A stretch of 64,000 bases of DNA from Rhodobacteraceae bacterium IMCC1335 (GTDB taxonomy: Bacteria > Pseudomonadota > Alphaproteobacteria > Rhodobacterales > Rhodobacteraceae): positions 1,736,001 through 1,800,000 of the forward strand of contig CP046864.1 in the NCBI GenBank assembly GCA_039640495.1, read 5' to 3'. Below are positions 18,514-28,633 of the stretch, piece after piece. Under the pieces are notes generated by a model that worked only from the letters and a program-made list of their open reading frames with translations, was not told the origin of the DNA and did no database searches. Position 1 is the first letter of the stretch. Each line of letters starts with the position of its first letter. The position numbers and the translations under genes are program-made.

Positions 18514-19878
18514 TTAACCAGCCCCGAATATGTCACCAACAAACGAGGATAGATTCGTAAATTGAGTCAATTCAAGGTATTCTTTACTGAGCCGCTGTTC
18601 TGCGGTTGGTATGATGGCTTTGCTGAAACCAAGCTTTTGCGCTTCTTTCAACCTATTTTCTGATTGAGCAACCGGTCTTAATGCTCCGGAGAGGCTAATT
18701 TCTCCAAAAACCACCGATTCTGCGGGAAGGCTTACATCTTCGCGCGCCGAAAGAAGCGCGGCGGCAACGGCAAGATCTGCGGCAGGCTCATTGATTTTTA
18801 AACCGCCTGCCACATTTAAATAGACGTCCATGCCTGAAAATGGAATGCCACAACGGGCTTCGAGCACCGCCAATACCATTGCCAAACGGGCATTATCCCA
18901 TCCGACCACCGAGCGGCGGGCCTGCGCGTGCGGAGTCGGGGCCACGAGGGCCTGAAATTCAACCAAAACCGGGCGCGTGCCTTCCATTCCGGCAAACACC
19001 ACCGAACCCGGGCTTGGGGTTCCCCGTTCCGAAAGGAATAAGGCCGATGGATTGCTGATTTCTTGCAGGCCCTTGCCGGTCATCTCAAAAACACCGATCT
19101 CATCGGCGGCGCCAAACCGGTTCTTGACCGCGCGCAGAATGCGAAATTGATGGCCGCGTTCGCCCTCAAAATAAAGCACGGTATCAACCATATGTTCAAC
19201 CACGCGGGGCCCTGCAATCTGCCCCTCTTTGGTAACATGGCCCACCAATACAACCGAGAAGCCGCGTTTTTTTGCGAAATTGGTCAATTCATGCGCTGCG
19301 GCGCGCACTTGGCTGACGCTGCCGGGGGCGCTGTCAACGTGATCCGACCAAATCGTTTGAATCGAATCAATAATCACTAATTTGGGTTTTTCACCGTCTA
19401 ATGTTGTTAGTATATTTCGCAGATTTGTTTCGGCCCCAAGTTGAATAGGGGCTTCTTTCAAGCCTAAGCGCTGTGCCCGCATCCGAACCTGTGCGCTGGC
19501 TTCTTCGCCCGAGATGTAGATGGTTTTTAATCCGTTATGTGCAAATTGCGCCGCCGCTTGCAGCAAAAGCGTTGATTTCCCGATACCTGGATCTCCCCCC
19601 ACCAAAATGGCAGAGGCTGGCACCAGGCCACCACCCAAAACGCGGTCAAGCTCGTCTATTCCGCTCTGTGTGCGTGGATTTGGCGCTTCGTCGGTGTCAA
19701 GGTTGCTAAGTTGAACAGGGCTCCCTTTTTTCGCCCCTAATGAGGTTTTTGATGGGCCTGAGCTTAAGGCTGTGTCTTCTGAAATTGTATTCCAGGCCTC
19801 GCAAGAATCGCAGCGGCCTGACCATTTATTGGTGACGGCGCCGCAATCTGAGCAAGAATAAGATTTGGATTTAGACAT
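18514..19878 (-). CDS. radA: DNA repair protein RadA
   Basis: RecA-like ATPase that drives branch migration in recombinational repair. It has the N-terminal four-cysteine zinc finger (CSDCG and CDSC), Walker A GGDPGIGKSTLL, the RadA-specific KNRFG motif and a Lon-protease-like C-terminal domain (GGLKINEPAADLAVAAALLS). The chosen ATG at 19878 gives MSKSKSYSCSDCG and 454 residues; the frame reaches back to 19944 but the additional residues precede the zinc finger and are not conserved in the family. Confidence 0.95.
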   Translation of the reverse strand: MSKSKSYSCSDCGAVTNKWSGRCDSCEAWNTISEDTALSSGPSKTSLGAKKGSPVQLSNLDTDEAPNPRTQSGIDELDRVLGGGLVPASAILVGGDPGIGKSTLLLQAAAQFAHNGLKTIYISGEEASAQVRMRAQRLGLKEAPIQLGAETNLRNILTTLDGEKPKLVIIDSIQTIWSDHVDSAPGSVSQVRAAAHELTNFAKKRGFSVVLVGHVTKEGQIAGPRVVEHMVDTVLYFEGERGHQFRILRAVKNRFGAADEIGVFEMTGKGLQEISNPSALFLSERGTPSPGSVVFAGMEGTRPVLVEFQALVAPTPHAQARRSVVGWDNARLAMVLAVLEARCGIPFSGMDVYLNVAGGLKINEPAADLAVAAALLSAREDVSLPAESVVFGEISLSGALRPVAQSENRLKEAQKLGFSKAIIPTAEQRLSKEYLELTQFTNLSSFVGDIFGAG

Positions 19879-19978
19879 GCGCGTTATGTGCCAATTTTGC
19901 AGACTGATGGCAAGCTTGCTGTGCACGATCGAATGATCTTGCACGCGCCGTCATATGCGCCATTTTTCTAAGCAGTCT

Positions 19979-20725
19979 TCAACGAACCGCTTCGATAGGT
20001 CCTGTGGCGCGCCCATGAATGAATTGATCAACAAATGGGTCATTTGACTCGGTCAGATTTTTAACGGGTCCTGTCCATTGAATTTTACCCAAATGAAGCA
20101 TCGCAACTTGATCTGCAATCGCGCGAACCGAAGACATATCATGGGTGATGGTCATAGCGGTCACTCCCATTTCGGTGACAATTTCCCGGATTAGGTCGTT
20201 GATCACACCCGCCATAATGGGGTCCAAACCGGTGGTTGGTTCATCAAAAAAGATAATTTCGGGATCCGCAGCGATCGCACGGGCCAGCCCAACGCGTTTT
20301 TGCATGCCACCGGATAATTCGCTTGGGTATTTATCGGCAACATCCGGTTGCAATCCGACCCGGCGCAGCTTTTCGATTGCGATCTCGCGGGCGTCAGCTT
20401 TTGATTTTTTTAATGCTCCTTGCGTCAAGCGGAAGGCGATATTTTCCCAAACGGGCAGGCTGTCAAACAAGGCCGCACCTTGAAACAGCATGCCGAAGCG
20501 CGATAAAAAATGATCTCGATCTAGCGTTTGCATATCTTTTCCCTCAAGAAAAACTTGACCTTGATCGACGCGCATCAAACCCAATATGCATTTTAATATC
20601 ACCGATTTGCCAGTGCCTGAGCCTCCTATCACAACCAAGGACGAGCCTTTGGCGATCTTTAAAGACACACCTTGCAAGACCTTATTTGAACCAAAACTTT
20701 TGTGAAGGCGATCGAGCTGTATCAT
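19979..20725 (-). CDS. mlaF: ABC transporter ATP-binding protein, MlaF-like
   Basis: ATPase of a Mla-type phospholipid transport system that maintains outer-membrane lipid asymmetry. Walker A GGSGTGKSV, signature LSGGMQKRVGLARAIA and Walker B IIFFDEPTTGLDP are intact. It has 248 residues. The ATG overlaps the mlaE stop by four bases. The usual mlaD (substrate-binding MCE protein) is not here: radA follows. Assignment to Mla rather than another MCE system is based on the permease neighbour. Confidence 0.88.
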   Translation of the reverse strand: MIQLDRLHKSFGSNKVLQGVSLKIAKGSSLVVIGGSGTGKSVILKCILGLMRVDQGQVFLEGKDMQTLDRDHFLSRFGMLFQGAALFDSLPVWENIAFRLTQGALKKSKADAREIAIEKLRRVGLQPDVADKYPSELSGGMQKRVGLARAIAADPEIIFFDEPTTGLDPIMAGVINDLIREIVTEMGVTAMTITHDMSSVRAIADQVAMLHLGKIQWTGPVKNLTESNDPFVDQFIHGRATGPIEAVR

Positions 20726-21507
20726 GCGCTAAAAAACAATTCGGTTAAGATGTAATTGGCCGCCAGTATTAAAACGCTGGCGCTTACCACGGCAGATTTT
20801 GTCGCGCGCCCCACACCCTGCGCGCCGCGCCCAGAATTCATACCAAAATAACAGCCCATTATAGCCACAATAAACCCAAACACCGCGCCTTTTACCATCC
20901 CGCTAAGAATATCCCAAAGCTGCAAAAAATCGACGGTGTTTTTTATATAGGCAGCGGGGTTAAAATCTAACCGGGTGACGCCAACCACATAACCGCCCAT
21001 AATACCAATCGCATCACCAACGCCCACCAAAAGAGGCACTGCCAATGTTGCGGCAAGCACGCGGGGCAGGGTAAGATATTTCATCGGATTTGTTGATAGG
21101 GTCACCAAAGCATCGATTTGCTCGGTTACTTTCATTGTGCCAAGTTCCGCGGCGATTGAACTGGCCACGCGCGCCGCAACCATCAAACCGCCCAGCACAG
21201 GGCCCAATTCGCGCGCCATACCGATCGCTACGATCGATGGGACCACCGCTTCCGCGCTAAAACGCGCGCCCCCGGCATAGATTTGCAGAGCCAAAGCGCC
21301 GCCTGTGAAAAACGCAGTCAAGCCAACGACGGGCAAGGACAACCAGCCAATTTGCATCAAAGCATTTCCAAATTCGCGCAGATAAAACGGCCCCGAAAAG
21401 GCTTGGCGCAGCGTGTCGAGGATAAACAAGGTGACGCGACCAGTCGCGCCCAGCACGTTAAGCGTGGCCGAACCAATGGCCTGCACAAGGGTGGTCAGGC
21501 TCTTCAT
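20722..21507 (-). CDS. mlaE: MlaE family lipid ABC transporter permease
   Basis: Integral-membrane permease of an MCE/Mla lipid transporter; 261 residues with five or six hydrophobic segments. The MlaE hallmark [26 protein letters not shown] followed by VTEQIDAL is seen when read in order. Its start overlaps the alr stop by four bases and its end overlaps mlaF by four, forming alr-mlaE-mlaF with coupled translation. Without mlaD and periplasmic mlaB/C genes nearby the rest of the complex must be encoded elsewhere. Confidence 0.9.
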   Translation of the reverse strand: MKSLTTLVQAIGSATLNVLGATGRVTLFILDTLRQAFSGPFYLREFGNALMQIGWLSLPVVGLTAFFTGGALALQIYAGGARFSAEAVVPSIVAIGMARELGPVLGGLMVAARVASSIAAELGTMKVTEQIDALVTLSTNPMKYLTLPRVLAATLAVPLLVGVGDAIGIMGGYVVGVTRLDFNPAAYIKNTVDFLQLWDILSGMVKGAVFGFIVAIMGCYFGMNSGRGAQGVGRATKSAVVSASVLILAANYILTELFFSA

Positions 21508-22538
21508 TCGATATATCGCCGCTCATAGCGCCCGCCTAGAGAGGTTAATATCTCATATCCGATCGTACCAGCGCCATCCGCCAGCGTATCAATACCCTGC
21601 GTCGCATTGAGCAATTGCAAACTTTCCGGCAAGTGATCGAGCAAAGTGACGTCGACGCAAATTAAATCCATTGAAATGCGCCCCACGATAGGGCATCCAA
21701 TATTGTCCGAAAACAGCCGCGTATTTGGGCCCATAGCGCGCAGGATACCATCGGCATATCCGGCGGATATAGTTGCAATTTGCCTTGGGGTTGTGGCAGT
21801 CCAAGTGTTTGAATAGCCTACGGTTTCTCCTGCAGTCACGGGCCGAGTTTGGATCACCGGAATATCAATTTTTACAACCGGGTTTGCTTCTAAAAAGGGC
21901 GCGCCGCCGTAAAGCCCGATGCCTGGGCGGGTAACTTCGAAGTGATACGCTTCACCCAACAGAATGCCACCTGTTGCTGACAGCGAACGCGGGATGTTAC
22001 AATCGGCTGTCAGCTCACGAAACAGCTGCAGCTGATGCGCGTTCATCTGGTGGTTGGAATCATCTGCGCAGGCCAAATGCGACATGATCAGTTGTGGCTT
22101 TAAGCGCAGCGCCAAATCACGCAGCGCTGTCCATTCGGTCGGCTCCATTCCCAACCGGTTCATACCCGTATCAAGCTGCAATCCAAAAGGATGATCCGGA
22201 AGCGATTCAATATGGCGCAACAATTGATCTACGGAATTAACCATCGGGATCAAATTTGCCTCTTTGATTAAAGCGGTATCCTGCGCCATATGGCCAGAAA
22301 ATACGCTGATACTGGGGCCGTTGCCCAACGCTTTGCGCAGCGCCGCGCCTTCTTCTGCCACCGCCACGAAGAAATGCTGCGCGCCTTCTGACGCCAAGGC
22401 GGTTGCAACGCGCGCACTGTCAAGCCCATAGCCATCAGCTTTCACAACCGCGGCTGTGATACCCGCGGATTTCGCGTTCAACGCCTTCCAATTCGCCCTC
22501 AGAGCGCTTAAATCAATGGTTAAAACGGCAGTGCCCAT
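21504..22538 (-). CDS. alr: Alanine racemase
   Basis: PLP enzyme that makes D-alanine for peptidoglycan. The PLP lysine lies in [11 protein letters not shown] (about residue 33), DTGMNRLGM is the conserved substrate region and the second catalytic tyrosine is in SAGYADGI. It has 344 residues, slightly short but within range. dnaB lies upstream in the same direction, 153 bases away, with no gene or clear signal in between. Confidence 0.94.
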   Translation of the reverse strand: MGTAVLTIDLSALRANWKALNAKSAGITAAVVKADGYGLDSARVATALASEGAQHFFVAVAEEGAALRKALGNGPSISVFSGHMAQDTALIKEANLIPMVNSVDQLLRHIESLPDHPFGLQLDTGMNRLGMEPTEWTALRDLALRLKPQLIMSHLACADDSNHQMNAHQLQLFRELTADCNIPRSLSATGGILLGEAYHFEVTRPGIGLYGGAPFLEANPVVKIDIPVIQTRPVTAGETVGYSNTWTATTPRQIATISAGYADGILRAMGPNTRLFSDNIGCPIVGRISMDLICVDVTLLDHLPESLQLLNATQGIDTLADGAGTIGYEILTSLGGRYERRYIE

Positions 22539-22691
22539 ACGCTTTTCTTCACCGAGCTTTCTAGAACGTCAAGCATAAAGCGCTTTCGGCGCAACTTGAT
22601 GGGTCAGGGTGCGTAAAATAGCACTCTTTTAAAGCGCTGCGGCGCAGAGGTCGGCAAGGTCATTTTTAGCGCCGCATCGCTTGTATTTTAG

Positions 22692-24185
22692 CTATCGGCG
22701 TTCGCTGTCTTGCTGCCAGGGTTTGACCAAATTGCCAAAACGAGTGAATCTGCCTTCAAAGCTAAGCTCAACGGTTCCAATAGGGCCGTGCCGCTGCTTT
22801 CCGATAACGATTTCCGCTTTCCCATGCAGCCGCTCCATTTCATCTTGCCACAGAGCCATTTTTTCAAGATCGTGATCGCCAGGTTTTTCGCGTTCTTTGT
22901 AATACTCCTCTCGAAACACGAACATCACCACATCGGCATCCTGTTCAATTGACCCCGATTCACGCAAATCCGCCAATTGGGGGCGCTTGTCATCGCGATT
23001 TTCCACCTGTCGCGAAAGCTGCGACAGCGCGATAACGGGAATGTCCAATTCTTTGGCAATAGCTTTAAGGCCTTGGGTGATCTCAGACACTTCGTTGACG
23101 CGGCTGTCTTTTGCCGAAGCAGGTCGAACCAGTTGCAGATAATCTATGATAAGCACATCCAAACCATGCGTCCGCTTCAACCTGCGCGCGCGCGCGGCCA
23201 ATTGCGAAATCGGCAGGGCTGGGGTGTCATCAATAAATAAAGGGCAGCTTTCCAGCGTTTTTGCCGCTTCAACAAAGCGTCGAAACTCAGTTTCTGTCAT
23301 ATCGCCGCGTCGAATTTGCTCAGAGGGCACTTCGGAGGCCTCGGATAAAATACGGGCAGCCAGCTGCTCAGCGCTCATCTCCAAGCTAAAAAAGCCAACA
23401 ACACCGCCATTCAGCGTTCCCTCGCTGCCATCTGCCAATTGACCCTTTTGATAGGCTTTGGCGATGTTGAATGCGACATTCGTGGCAAGCGAGGTTTTGC
23501 CCATCGACGGGCGCCCAGCCAGGATTAACAAGTCAGACTTATGAAGCCCGCCTAGCTTTTTATCCATATCAATCAATCCTGTAGAGATGCCAGCTAATCC
23601 ACCTTCGCGTTTATAGGCATTATTGGCCACATCCACGGCAGCGGTGACGGCTCTTAGAAAGGATTGAAAGCCGCTTTCGCCTTGACCCTGTTCACCCAGC
23701 TTATACAGCGCTTGTTCGGCCACGACGATTTGATCCGCGGGCTCTTGGCTTTCATCCATCGTTGTGGCGCGTGCACAAATATCTTGACCTAATTGAATTA
23801 AATTGCGCCGAATGGCTAAATCATAGATCATTTGGGCGTAATCGCGCGCAGCAAATCCAGCCACTGCTGAGGCGGCAAGCCGCGCCAAATATGCAGCGCC
23901 GCCTAGCTCTTTTAGACCTTCATCATCTTGTAAAAACGTTGCGAGCGTAACCGGTGAGGCCAAATTATTTTTGGCGATACGTGCGCTGGCAAGTTCGAAT
24001 ATCCGTGCATGTACCGGATCGTAAAAATGCTCGGGTGTTACGATGCTGGCGATCCGGTCGAAAATATCATTATTGGTAAGAATTGCACCCAGAAGCTGCT
24101 GCTCGGCTTCAATCGAATGGGGCGCAATATCCAGCGATTCTTGGTCCGGCTCTTGGCTGTTTATATCGGATATCTTATTCATCAC
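22692..24185 (-). CDS. dnaB: Replicative DNA helicase DnaB
   Basis: Hexameric 5'-3' helicase of the replication fork. The N-terminal DnaG-interacting domain (PHSIEAEQQLLGAILTNN) is followed by the RecA-like domain with Walker A GRPSMGKTSLATN, Walker B VLIIDYLQL and DLRESGSIEQDADVV. It has 497 residues with no intein. An ATG immediately after the first (24182) is an equivalent start. It sits between pyrE and alr, all on the minus strand. Confidence 0.95.
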   Translation of the reverse strand: MMNKISDINSQEPDQESLDIAPHSIEAEQQLLGAILTNNDIFDRIASIVTPEHFYDPVHARIFELASARIAKNNLASPVTLATFLQDDEGLKELGGAAYLARLAASAVAGFAARDYAQMIYDLAIRRNLIQLGQDICARATTMDESQEPADQIVVAEQALYKLGEQGQGESGFQSFLRAVTAAVDVANNAYKREGGLAGISTGLIDMDKKLGGLHKSDLLILAGRPSMGKTSLATNVAFNIAKAYQKGQLADGSEGTLNGGVVGFFSLEMSAEQLAARILSEASEVPSEQIRRGDMTETEFRRFVEAAKTLESCPLFIDDTPALPISQLAARARRLKRTHGLDVLIIDYLQLVRPASAKDSRVNEVSEITQGLKAIAKELDIPVIALSQLSRQVENRDDKRPQLADLRESGSIEQDADVVMFVFREEYYKEREKPGDHDLEKMALWQDEMERLHGKAEIVIGKQRHGPIGTVELSFEGRFTRFGNLVKPWQQDSERR

Positions 24186-24348
24186 ATCGCTCTCTTTGAG
24201 CTTGTTATTTGCCTGATTGCGCGGCGGGGGGCAAATTGTATATTTCTGTGGATAAGTGGCACACTAGCACATATTGCGGTGATATCCTAGGGTGACACCC
24301 AAATGTAGGGGTGCGTCCTTTGATCTTTGACATATTTTCTGGGACTGC

Positions 24349-25029
24349 TCAGGTGGATTTGCGGGCGTTTTGCCAAGCGCGTGGGTCGGTGAGAAACTGT
24401 TCAACTTCGAGTAATGTCTTTGAATCAAAAGCAGATTGGGCCTTGGCTTCGCGCAATACATCCCACCAAGTGCACAAATAGTGAAGGCCAACACCATGAT
24501 CTGACAGCGTTTTTTCGGTTTCTTGGAATATCCCATAATAAAATATTACCGCCGTATGGGCACAGGCCGCGCCGGTGTCGCGAATAGCGTCAACGAAGCT
24601 AAGTTTGCTGCCCCCGTCGGTGGTCAGATCTTCGACCAACAAAACGTTTTGCCCTTCGCTCATAAGCCCTTCGATGCGCGCATTTTTGCCATAGCCCTTT
24701 GGTTTTTTGCGAATATACGTCATGGGAAGGGCCATCCGCTCGGCCATTAAGGCCGCAAAGGGAATTCCGGCGGTTTCTCCACCGGCCACCGAATCAAAGG
24801 CCTCATATCCGACATTTCGCATCACCGTTACGGTTAGGAAATCCATAAGGCTGCTGCGAATGCGTGGAAAGCTGATCAGTTTTCGACAATCAATATAGGT
24901 TGGGCTTGGCAAGCCCGAAGCCAGAATAAATGGGTTTTCACTGTTGAAGTGAACCGCTTTCACTTCAAGCAGCATGCGCGCTGTTAATCGTGCGATTTCT
25001 TCGGGGCTGGGGGAGGAACTTGGGATCAT
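24349..25029 (-). CDS. pyrE: Orotate phosphoribosyltransferase
   Basis: Converts orotate and PRPP to OMP in pyrimidine synthesis. The PRPP-binding motif [15 protein letters not shown] is in place, preceded by [17 protein letters not shown], which carries the conserved lysines. At 226 residues it is the normal length for alphaproteobacterial PyrE. It is adjacent to pyrC (dihydroorotase), which lies 72 bases upstream in the same direction; together they encode two consecutive steps apart from PyrD. Confidence 0.95.
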   Translation of the reverse strand: MIPSSSPSPEEIARLTARMLLEVKAVHFNSENPFILASGLPSPTYIDCRKLISFPRIRSSLMDFLTVTVMRNVGYEAFDSVAGGETAGIPFAALMAERMALPMTYIRKKPKGYGKNARIEGLMSEGQNVLLVEDLTTDGGSKLSFVDAIRDTGAACAHTAVIFYYGIFQETEKTLSDHGVGLHYLCTWWDVLREAKAQSAFDSKTLLEVEQFLTDPRAWQNARKST

Positions 25030-25101
25030 CTTTGAACACTTTCATAGGTTTGTGTTTACGCATGGATAGTCAAGGCTTTTGCGCAATGCGCTAACGCAGG
25101 T

Positions 25102-26145
25102 TTATGCCACAACATGCCAAAAGATTGGAACGCCGGGGTCGAACAAAGTGACCGGCCCGTCGGGGGTTTGTAACTGCGGCTCTATCGGCAGCGGCTCGGA
25201 CCTTTTCTGAAGCGTAAGCGTTTTTTCGTTCCTCGGTTTATTGTAAAACAGCGCCCCATTGGATGAGGTGTAATTAGCCAAGGCGTCCAGCGCACTTTCT
25301 TCTTCGAAAACATGCGCAAGCAAAGGCATTGTTACGCTGGCGGTAAAGCATCCGGCGCATCCGCAAGCGCTTTCTTTTGCGGCATCAATATGCGGCGCGC
25401 TGTCCGTGCCAAGGAAAAACCGGCTATCACCACTGGTGGCCGCAGCGCGCAGCGCCAAACGGTGTTCTTCGCGTTTTGCGACAGGCAGGCAATAATAATG
25501 GGGTTTGATGCCGCCAGCCAGAATATGATTGCGGTTGATCATCAGATGATGCGTTGTGATGGTTGCGGCAAGGCCAGAGGCGCTAGATTTCACATAGTCT
25601 ACCCCTTGCTGCGTGGTGATATGTTCCATAACCACCTTAAGATTTGGATTTTGACGTCGAAGCGGATCCAGCACGCGATCTATAAACACCATTTCACGAT
25701 CAAAAATATCAACAGCTGGATCTGTTACCTCTCCGTGAACGCAAAGCGGGCACCCGATTTCAGCCATTTTTTCCAAAGCGGGTTGAACCGCGTTAAAATC
25801 AGTGACGCCCGATGCTGAATTGGTTGTGGCACCCGCCGGGTACAGTTTTACCGCGCTGATAAGCCCAGATTGAAAGGCTTTTGCCAGATCCTCGGGATCG
25901 GTGGCTTCGGTCAAATAAAGCGTCATCAATGGCGAAAAATCCGATCTCTCGGGAAGCTGCGCCATTATTCGGGTTTTATAGGCTTGAGCTTCTGCTCCTG
26001 TGACCACTGGCGGCACCAAATTGGGCATGATTAAGGCCCGGTCAAAGTGATCGGCGCTTGAGGCTAAAACGGACGCCATCATCGCGCCATCGCGCAGGTG
26101 AAGGTGCCAATCATCCGGGCGGGGAAGGGAAAGGGTTTTATGCAT
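25102..26145 (-). CDS. pyrC: Dihydroorotase
   Basis: Zinc amidohydrolase closing carbamoyl-aspartate to dihydroorotate. The metal motif is DWHLHLRDG near the N-terminus, the bridging carboxylated lysine is in [12 protein letters not shown], and further ligands lie in VHGEVTD and MEHITT. The 347-residue length and motifs mark a class II (PyrC) enzyme. It is divergent from the cox genes, and the 215-base spacer contains hairpins (see 26187). Confidence 0.95.
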   Translation of the reverse strand: MHKTLSLPRPDDWHLHLRDGAMMASVLASSADHFDRALIMPNLVPPVVTGAEAQAYKTRIMAQLPERSDFSPLMTLYLTEATDPEDLAKAFQSGLISAVKLYPAGATTNSASGVTDFNAVQPALEKMAEIGCPLCVHGEVTDPAVDIFDREMVFIDRVLDPLRRQNPNLKVVMEHITTQQGVDYVKSSASGLAATITTHHLMINRNHILAGGIKPHYYCLPVAKREEHRLALRAAATSGDSRFFLGTDSAPHIDAAKESACGCAGCFTASVTMPLLAHVFEEESALDALANYTSSNGALFYNKPRNEKTLTLQKRSEPLPIEPQLQTPDGPVTLFDPGVPIFWHVVA

Positions 26146-26186
26146 AGCGATCTGCTAACATAAATCCGGCGCGGGTTTCTAGGGCC

Positions 26187-26250
26187 ATCGGATATCATAG
26201 TCCGATTTTTTAAACAGCCTTTATGGTCTGTTTTTAAAACAGTTTTCTAT
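26187..26250. promoter_or_regulatory. Paired hairpins in the pyrC-coxD divergent spacer
   Basis: ATCGGA (26187-26192) pairs with TCCGAT (26201-26206), followed by six T, which looks like an intrinsic terminator on the plus strand although no plus-strand gene lies upstream. Next comes AAACAG, ten bases, CTGTTT, and then another AAACAG. The first hairpin could attenuate the cox transcript or insulate it; the repeats could be an operator. No function can be assigned from sequence alone. Confidence 0.3.
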
Positions 26251-26360
26251 ATGCATGCCCGTTTATGGGGCAATTACGAAGATGCGCTTTCTCGCCTTGG
26301 GGCTTGACCTTCGTGCTTAGTGATGCAGCTATTGGTTCTGGGGCTGGAAGGGTTTTTACG

Positions 26361-27260
26361 GTGGAGTCGATTGATCAAGTTCAAGAGCGGTTGAACGCTG
26401 GTGGGTATGTCTGCGGGCGTGCTTTGGCGACAGTGGTGTTTTTATCGTTGAAATTGGGCCGCCCCTTGTTTTTAGAAGGCGAAGCTGGGGTGGGTAAAAC
26501 TGAAATCGCCAAAGCGCTTGCAGCCTGTCTTGGGCGCAACCTAATTCGGTTGCAATGCTATGAAGGATTAGACGCTTCTTCTGCCGTTTATGAATGGAAC
26601 TTTGCCGCGCAGATGATCGCCATTCGCACTGCAGAAGCCACCGGAGGCGTTGAGCGACGGGGCTTGAAGCAAGAATTGTTTTCCGAAGAGTTTTTGATCG
26701 CCCGCCCCCTGTTACAAGCCATGCAAGGCGATGACCGTGGTCCCCCCATCTTGTTGATTGATGAGTTGGACCGCACTGACGAACCCTTTGAGGCATTTTT
26801 GCTTGAGGCTCTGTCAGATTTCCAAGTGACCATTCCAGAGCTTGGCAGCATTAAAGCGCCTGAGCCGCCGATTGTGATTGTGACCTCGAACCGAACCCGT
26901 GAAGTGCATGATGCGCTGAAGCGCCGCTGCCTGTATCATTGGGTAGATTATCCTGATTTTGACCGTGAACTGGCGATATTAAAGGCGCAGGCTCCCGATC
27001 TTGCCGCTGATCTAAGCCGCGAAGTTGTGGCCTTTATTCAAGCCTTGCGGGAGGAGGACTTGTTTAAAAAGCCGGGCGTCGCCGAAACCATCGACTGGGC
27101 CAAATGCTTATTGGCGCTGGATAGTATCTCTTTGAGCCCGGAGGTTATTGCAGATACGCTGGGTGCTATTTTAAAATACCAAGACGATATTTCAAAGCTG
27201 CAAGGGTCAGAAGCCAAGCGGATTTTGGATGATGCGCGCAGAAGTTTAAACCCTGCATGA
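26361..27260 (+). CDS. coxD: CoxD-like MoxR AAA+ ATPase
   Basis: AAA+ chaperone which in carbon-monoxide-oxidising bacteria helps insert the Cu-S-Mo centre into CO dehydrogenase. Features: Walker A GEAGVGKTE, the family stretch RLQCYEGLDASSAVYEWNF, Walker B LLIDELDR and sensor IVIVTSNRTREVHDAL. The GTG at 26361 (GGAAGG upstream) gives MESIDQVQERLNAGGY and 299 residues, as in CoxD; the frame is open to 26265. coxE and an XdhC-type gene follow. No CO dehydrogenase structural genes are in this window, so it could instead serve another molybdenum hydroxylase. Confidence 0.85.
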   Translation: MESIDQVQERLNAGGYVCGRALATVVFLSLKLGRPLFLEGEAGVGKTEIAKALAACLGRNLIRLQCYEGLDASSAVYEWNFAAQMIAIRTAEATGGVERRGLKQELFSEEFLIARPLLQAMQGDDRGPPILLIDELDRTDEPFEAFLLEALSDFQVTIPELGSIKAPEPPIVIVTSNRTREVHDALKRRCLYHWVDYPDFDRELAILKAQAPDLAADLSREVVAFIQALREEDLFKKPGVAETIDWAKCLLALDSISLSPEVIADTLGAILKYQDDISKLQGSEAKRILDDARRSLNPA

Positions 27261-27360
27261 TACGGGCGCGTTTCTTAATCTTCGCGCAGCACTGCCGGTA
27301 TGGTTTTCTGACCATATATGGCAGCGCGCGTTCCATTTGCGTTTCAACGATAGCGATCTA

Positions 27361-28620
27361 ATGGCGCGGTACCATCCTTTACACTTGCCCGATGACCCCA
27401 AATTGGCGCAGAATATCATGCATTTTGCGCGAGCCTTACGGCGCGCGGGTCTGGCGATTGGAACAGGGCGGGTGATCGATGCTATTGAGGCTGTCTCTGC
27501 TGCGGGCTTTACCCAAAAGCAAGATTTTTATTGGACCTTGCATGCCTGCTTTGTGTCTCGGCCGGATTCTCGCGCGGTGTTTGATCAAACGTTCCGTTTG
27601 TTTTGGCGCGATCCGCAATATCTTGAGCATATGATGGCGCTGATGTTACCCTCAATCGGCGCGGTACCCGAGAAAACTGCTTCGGTTGCGGCTGAAAAAC
27701 GCGCTGCCGAAGCGCTTTTAGATGGCGAACAACCGCAAGCGCCAATCCAAACGCCGCTGTCGCAAGACGAGGCGCCAATGCTTGAGCTGGATTGGGCGCT
27801 GACAGCCTCTGCAGAAGAGCGATTGAAATCGATGGATTTTGAACAAATGAACCTTGAGGAAATTGCCGAGGCAAAGGCGATGTTGGCGCGGTTAGAGCTT
27901 CCTATACGTCCGCTTTTGTCACGGCGCTTGCAGCGCGCGTCAAGGCGCAGCGTGATAGACAGGGCTGGCAGCTTGCGCTTGGCGCAACGCTCAGGCGGCG
28001 AGTTGCACAAACTCGCTTATCAAAAGCCACGTATCCGCTGGCCGAATTTGGTTGTTCTTTGTGATATATCAGGATCCATGAGTCGTTATAGTCGAATGGT
28101 TTTGCATTTCTTACACGCGGTGAGCAATCAAAAGCAGGGCGGTTGGGCGCATGTCCACGGGTTTACATTTGGAACGCGCTTAACGAATATTTCAAGACAT
28201 TTGCAAAAATCTGATGTGGATACAGCACTGGCAGCGGCGGGTGTTGAAGCGCAGGATTGGGAAGGTGGAACCCGCATTGCCAGTTGTTTGCAAGCTTTTA
28301 ATCGGGATTGGGGGCGGCGAGTTTTGGGCCAAGGGGCGGTTGTACTGCTGATTACCGATGGTTTAGAGCGTGATGTAAGCGCGGATCTCGGAGAAGAAAT
28401 GCGACGCCTGCAACGAACCGCGCGGCGTTTAATATGGTTAAACCCCTTGTTACGGTGGGATCAATTTAGCGCAAAGGCTGCTGGTATACGCGCGATTTTG
28501 CCATATGTTGATAGCCTTAGAACCAGCCATTCTATTGCGTCCTTGATGGAATTGGCTGAGGTTGTTTCAACGCCAGATGATGTGGGCGCGAAGACTCGAA
28601 TATTAAAAACGATGGCGTGA
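27361..28620 (+). CDS. coxE: CoxE-like VWA domain protein
   Basis: Partner of the CoxD ATPase in maturation of CO dehydrogenase-type enzymes. The 419-residue protein has the family N-terminus PDDPKLAQNIMHFARALRRAG and a C-terminal von Willebrand A domain with the metal-site motif DISGSMS (about residues 235-241) and later threonine and aspartate (GGTRIAS, LITDG). ATG 27361 is preferred over a TTG at 27337 because it matches the family start. It lies 100 bases after coxD, on the same strand. Confidence 0.85.
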   Translation: MARYHPLHLPDDPKLAQNIMHFARALRRAGLAIGTGRVIDAIEAVSAAGFTQKQDFYWTLHACFVSRPDSRAVFDQTFRLFWRDPQYLEHMMALMLPSIGAVPEKTASVAAEKRAAEALLDGEQPQAPIQTPLSQDEAPMLELDWALTASAEERLKSMDFEQMNLEEIAEAKAMLARLELPIRPLLSRRLQRASRRSVIDRAGSLRLAQRSGGELHKLAYQKPRIRWPNLVVLCDISGSMSRYSRMVLHFLHAVSNQKQGGWAHVHGFTFGTRLTNISRHLQKSDVDTALAAAGVEAQDWEGGTRIASCLQAFNRDWGRRVLGQGAVVLLITDGLERDVSADLGEEMRRLQRTARRLIWLNPLLRWDQFSAKAAGIRAILPYVDSLRTSHSIASLMELAEVVSTPDDVGAKTRILKTMA

Positions 28621-28633
28621 AGCTGAAAATAGG

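Noticed and set aside
25312..25818. 168-codon plus-strand frame
   Set aside because: It lies entirely antisense to pyrC, whose motifs are intact; composition is cysteine/histidine-rich as expected of a shadow frame.
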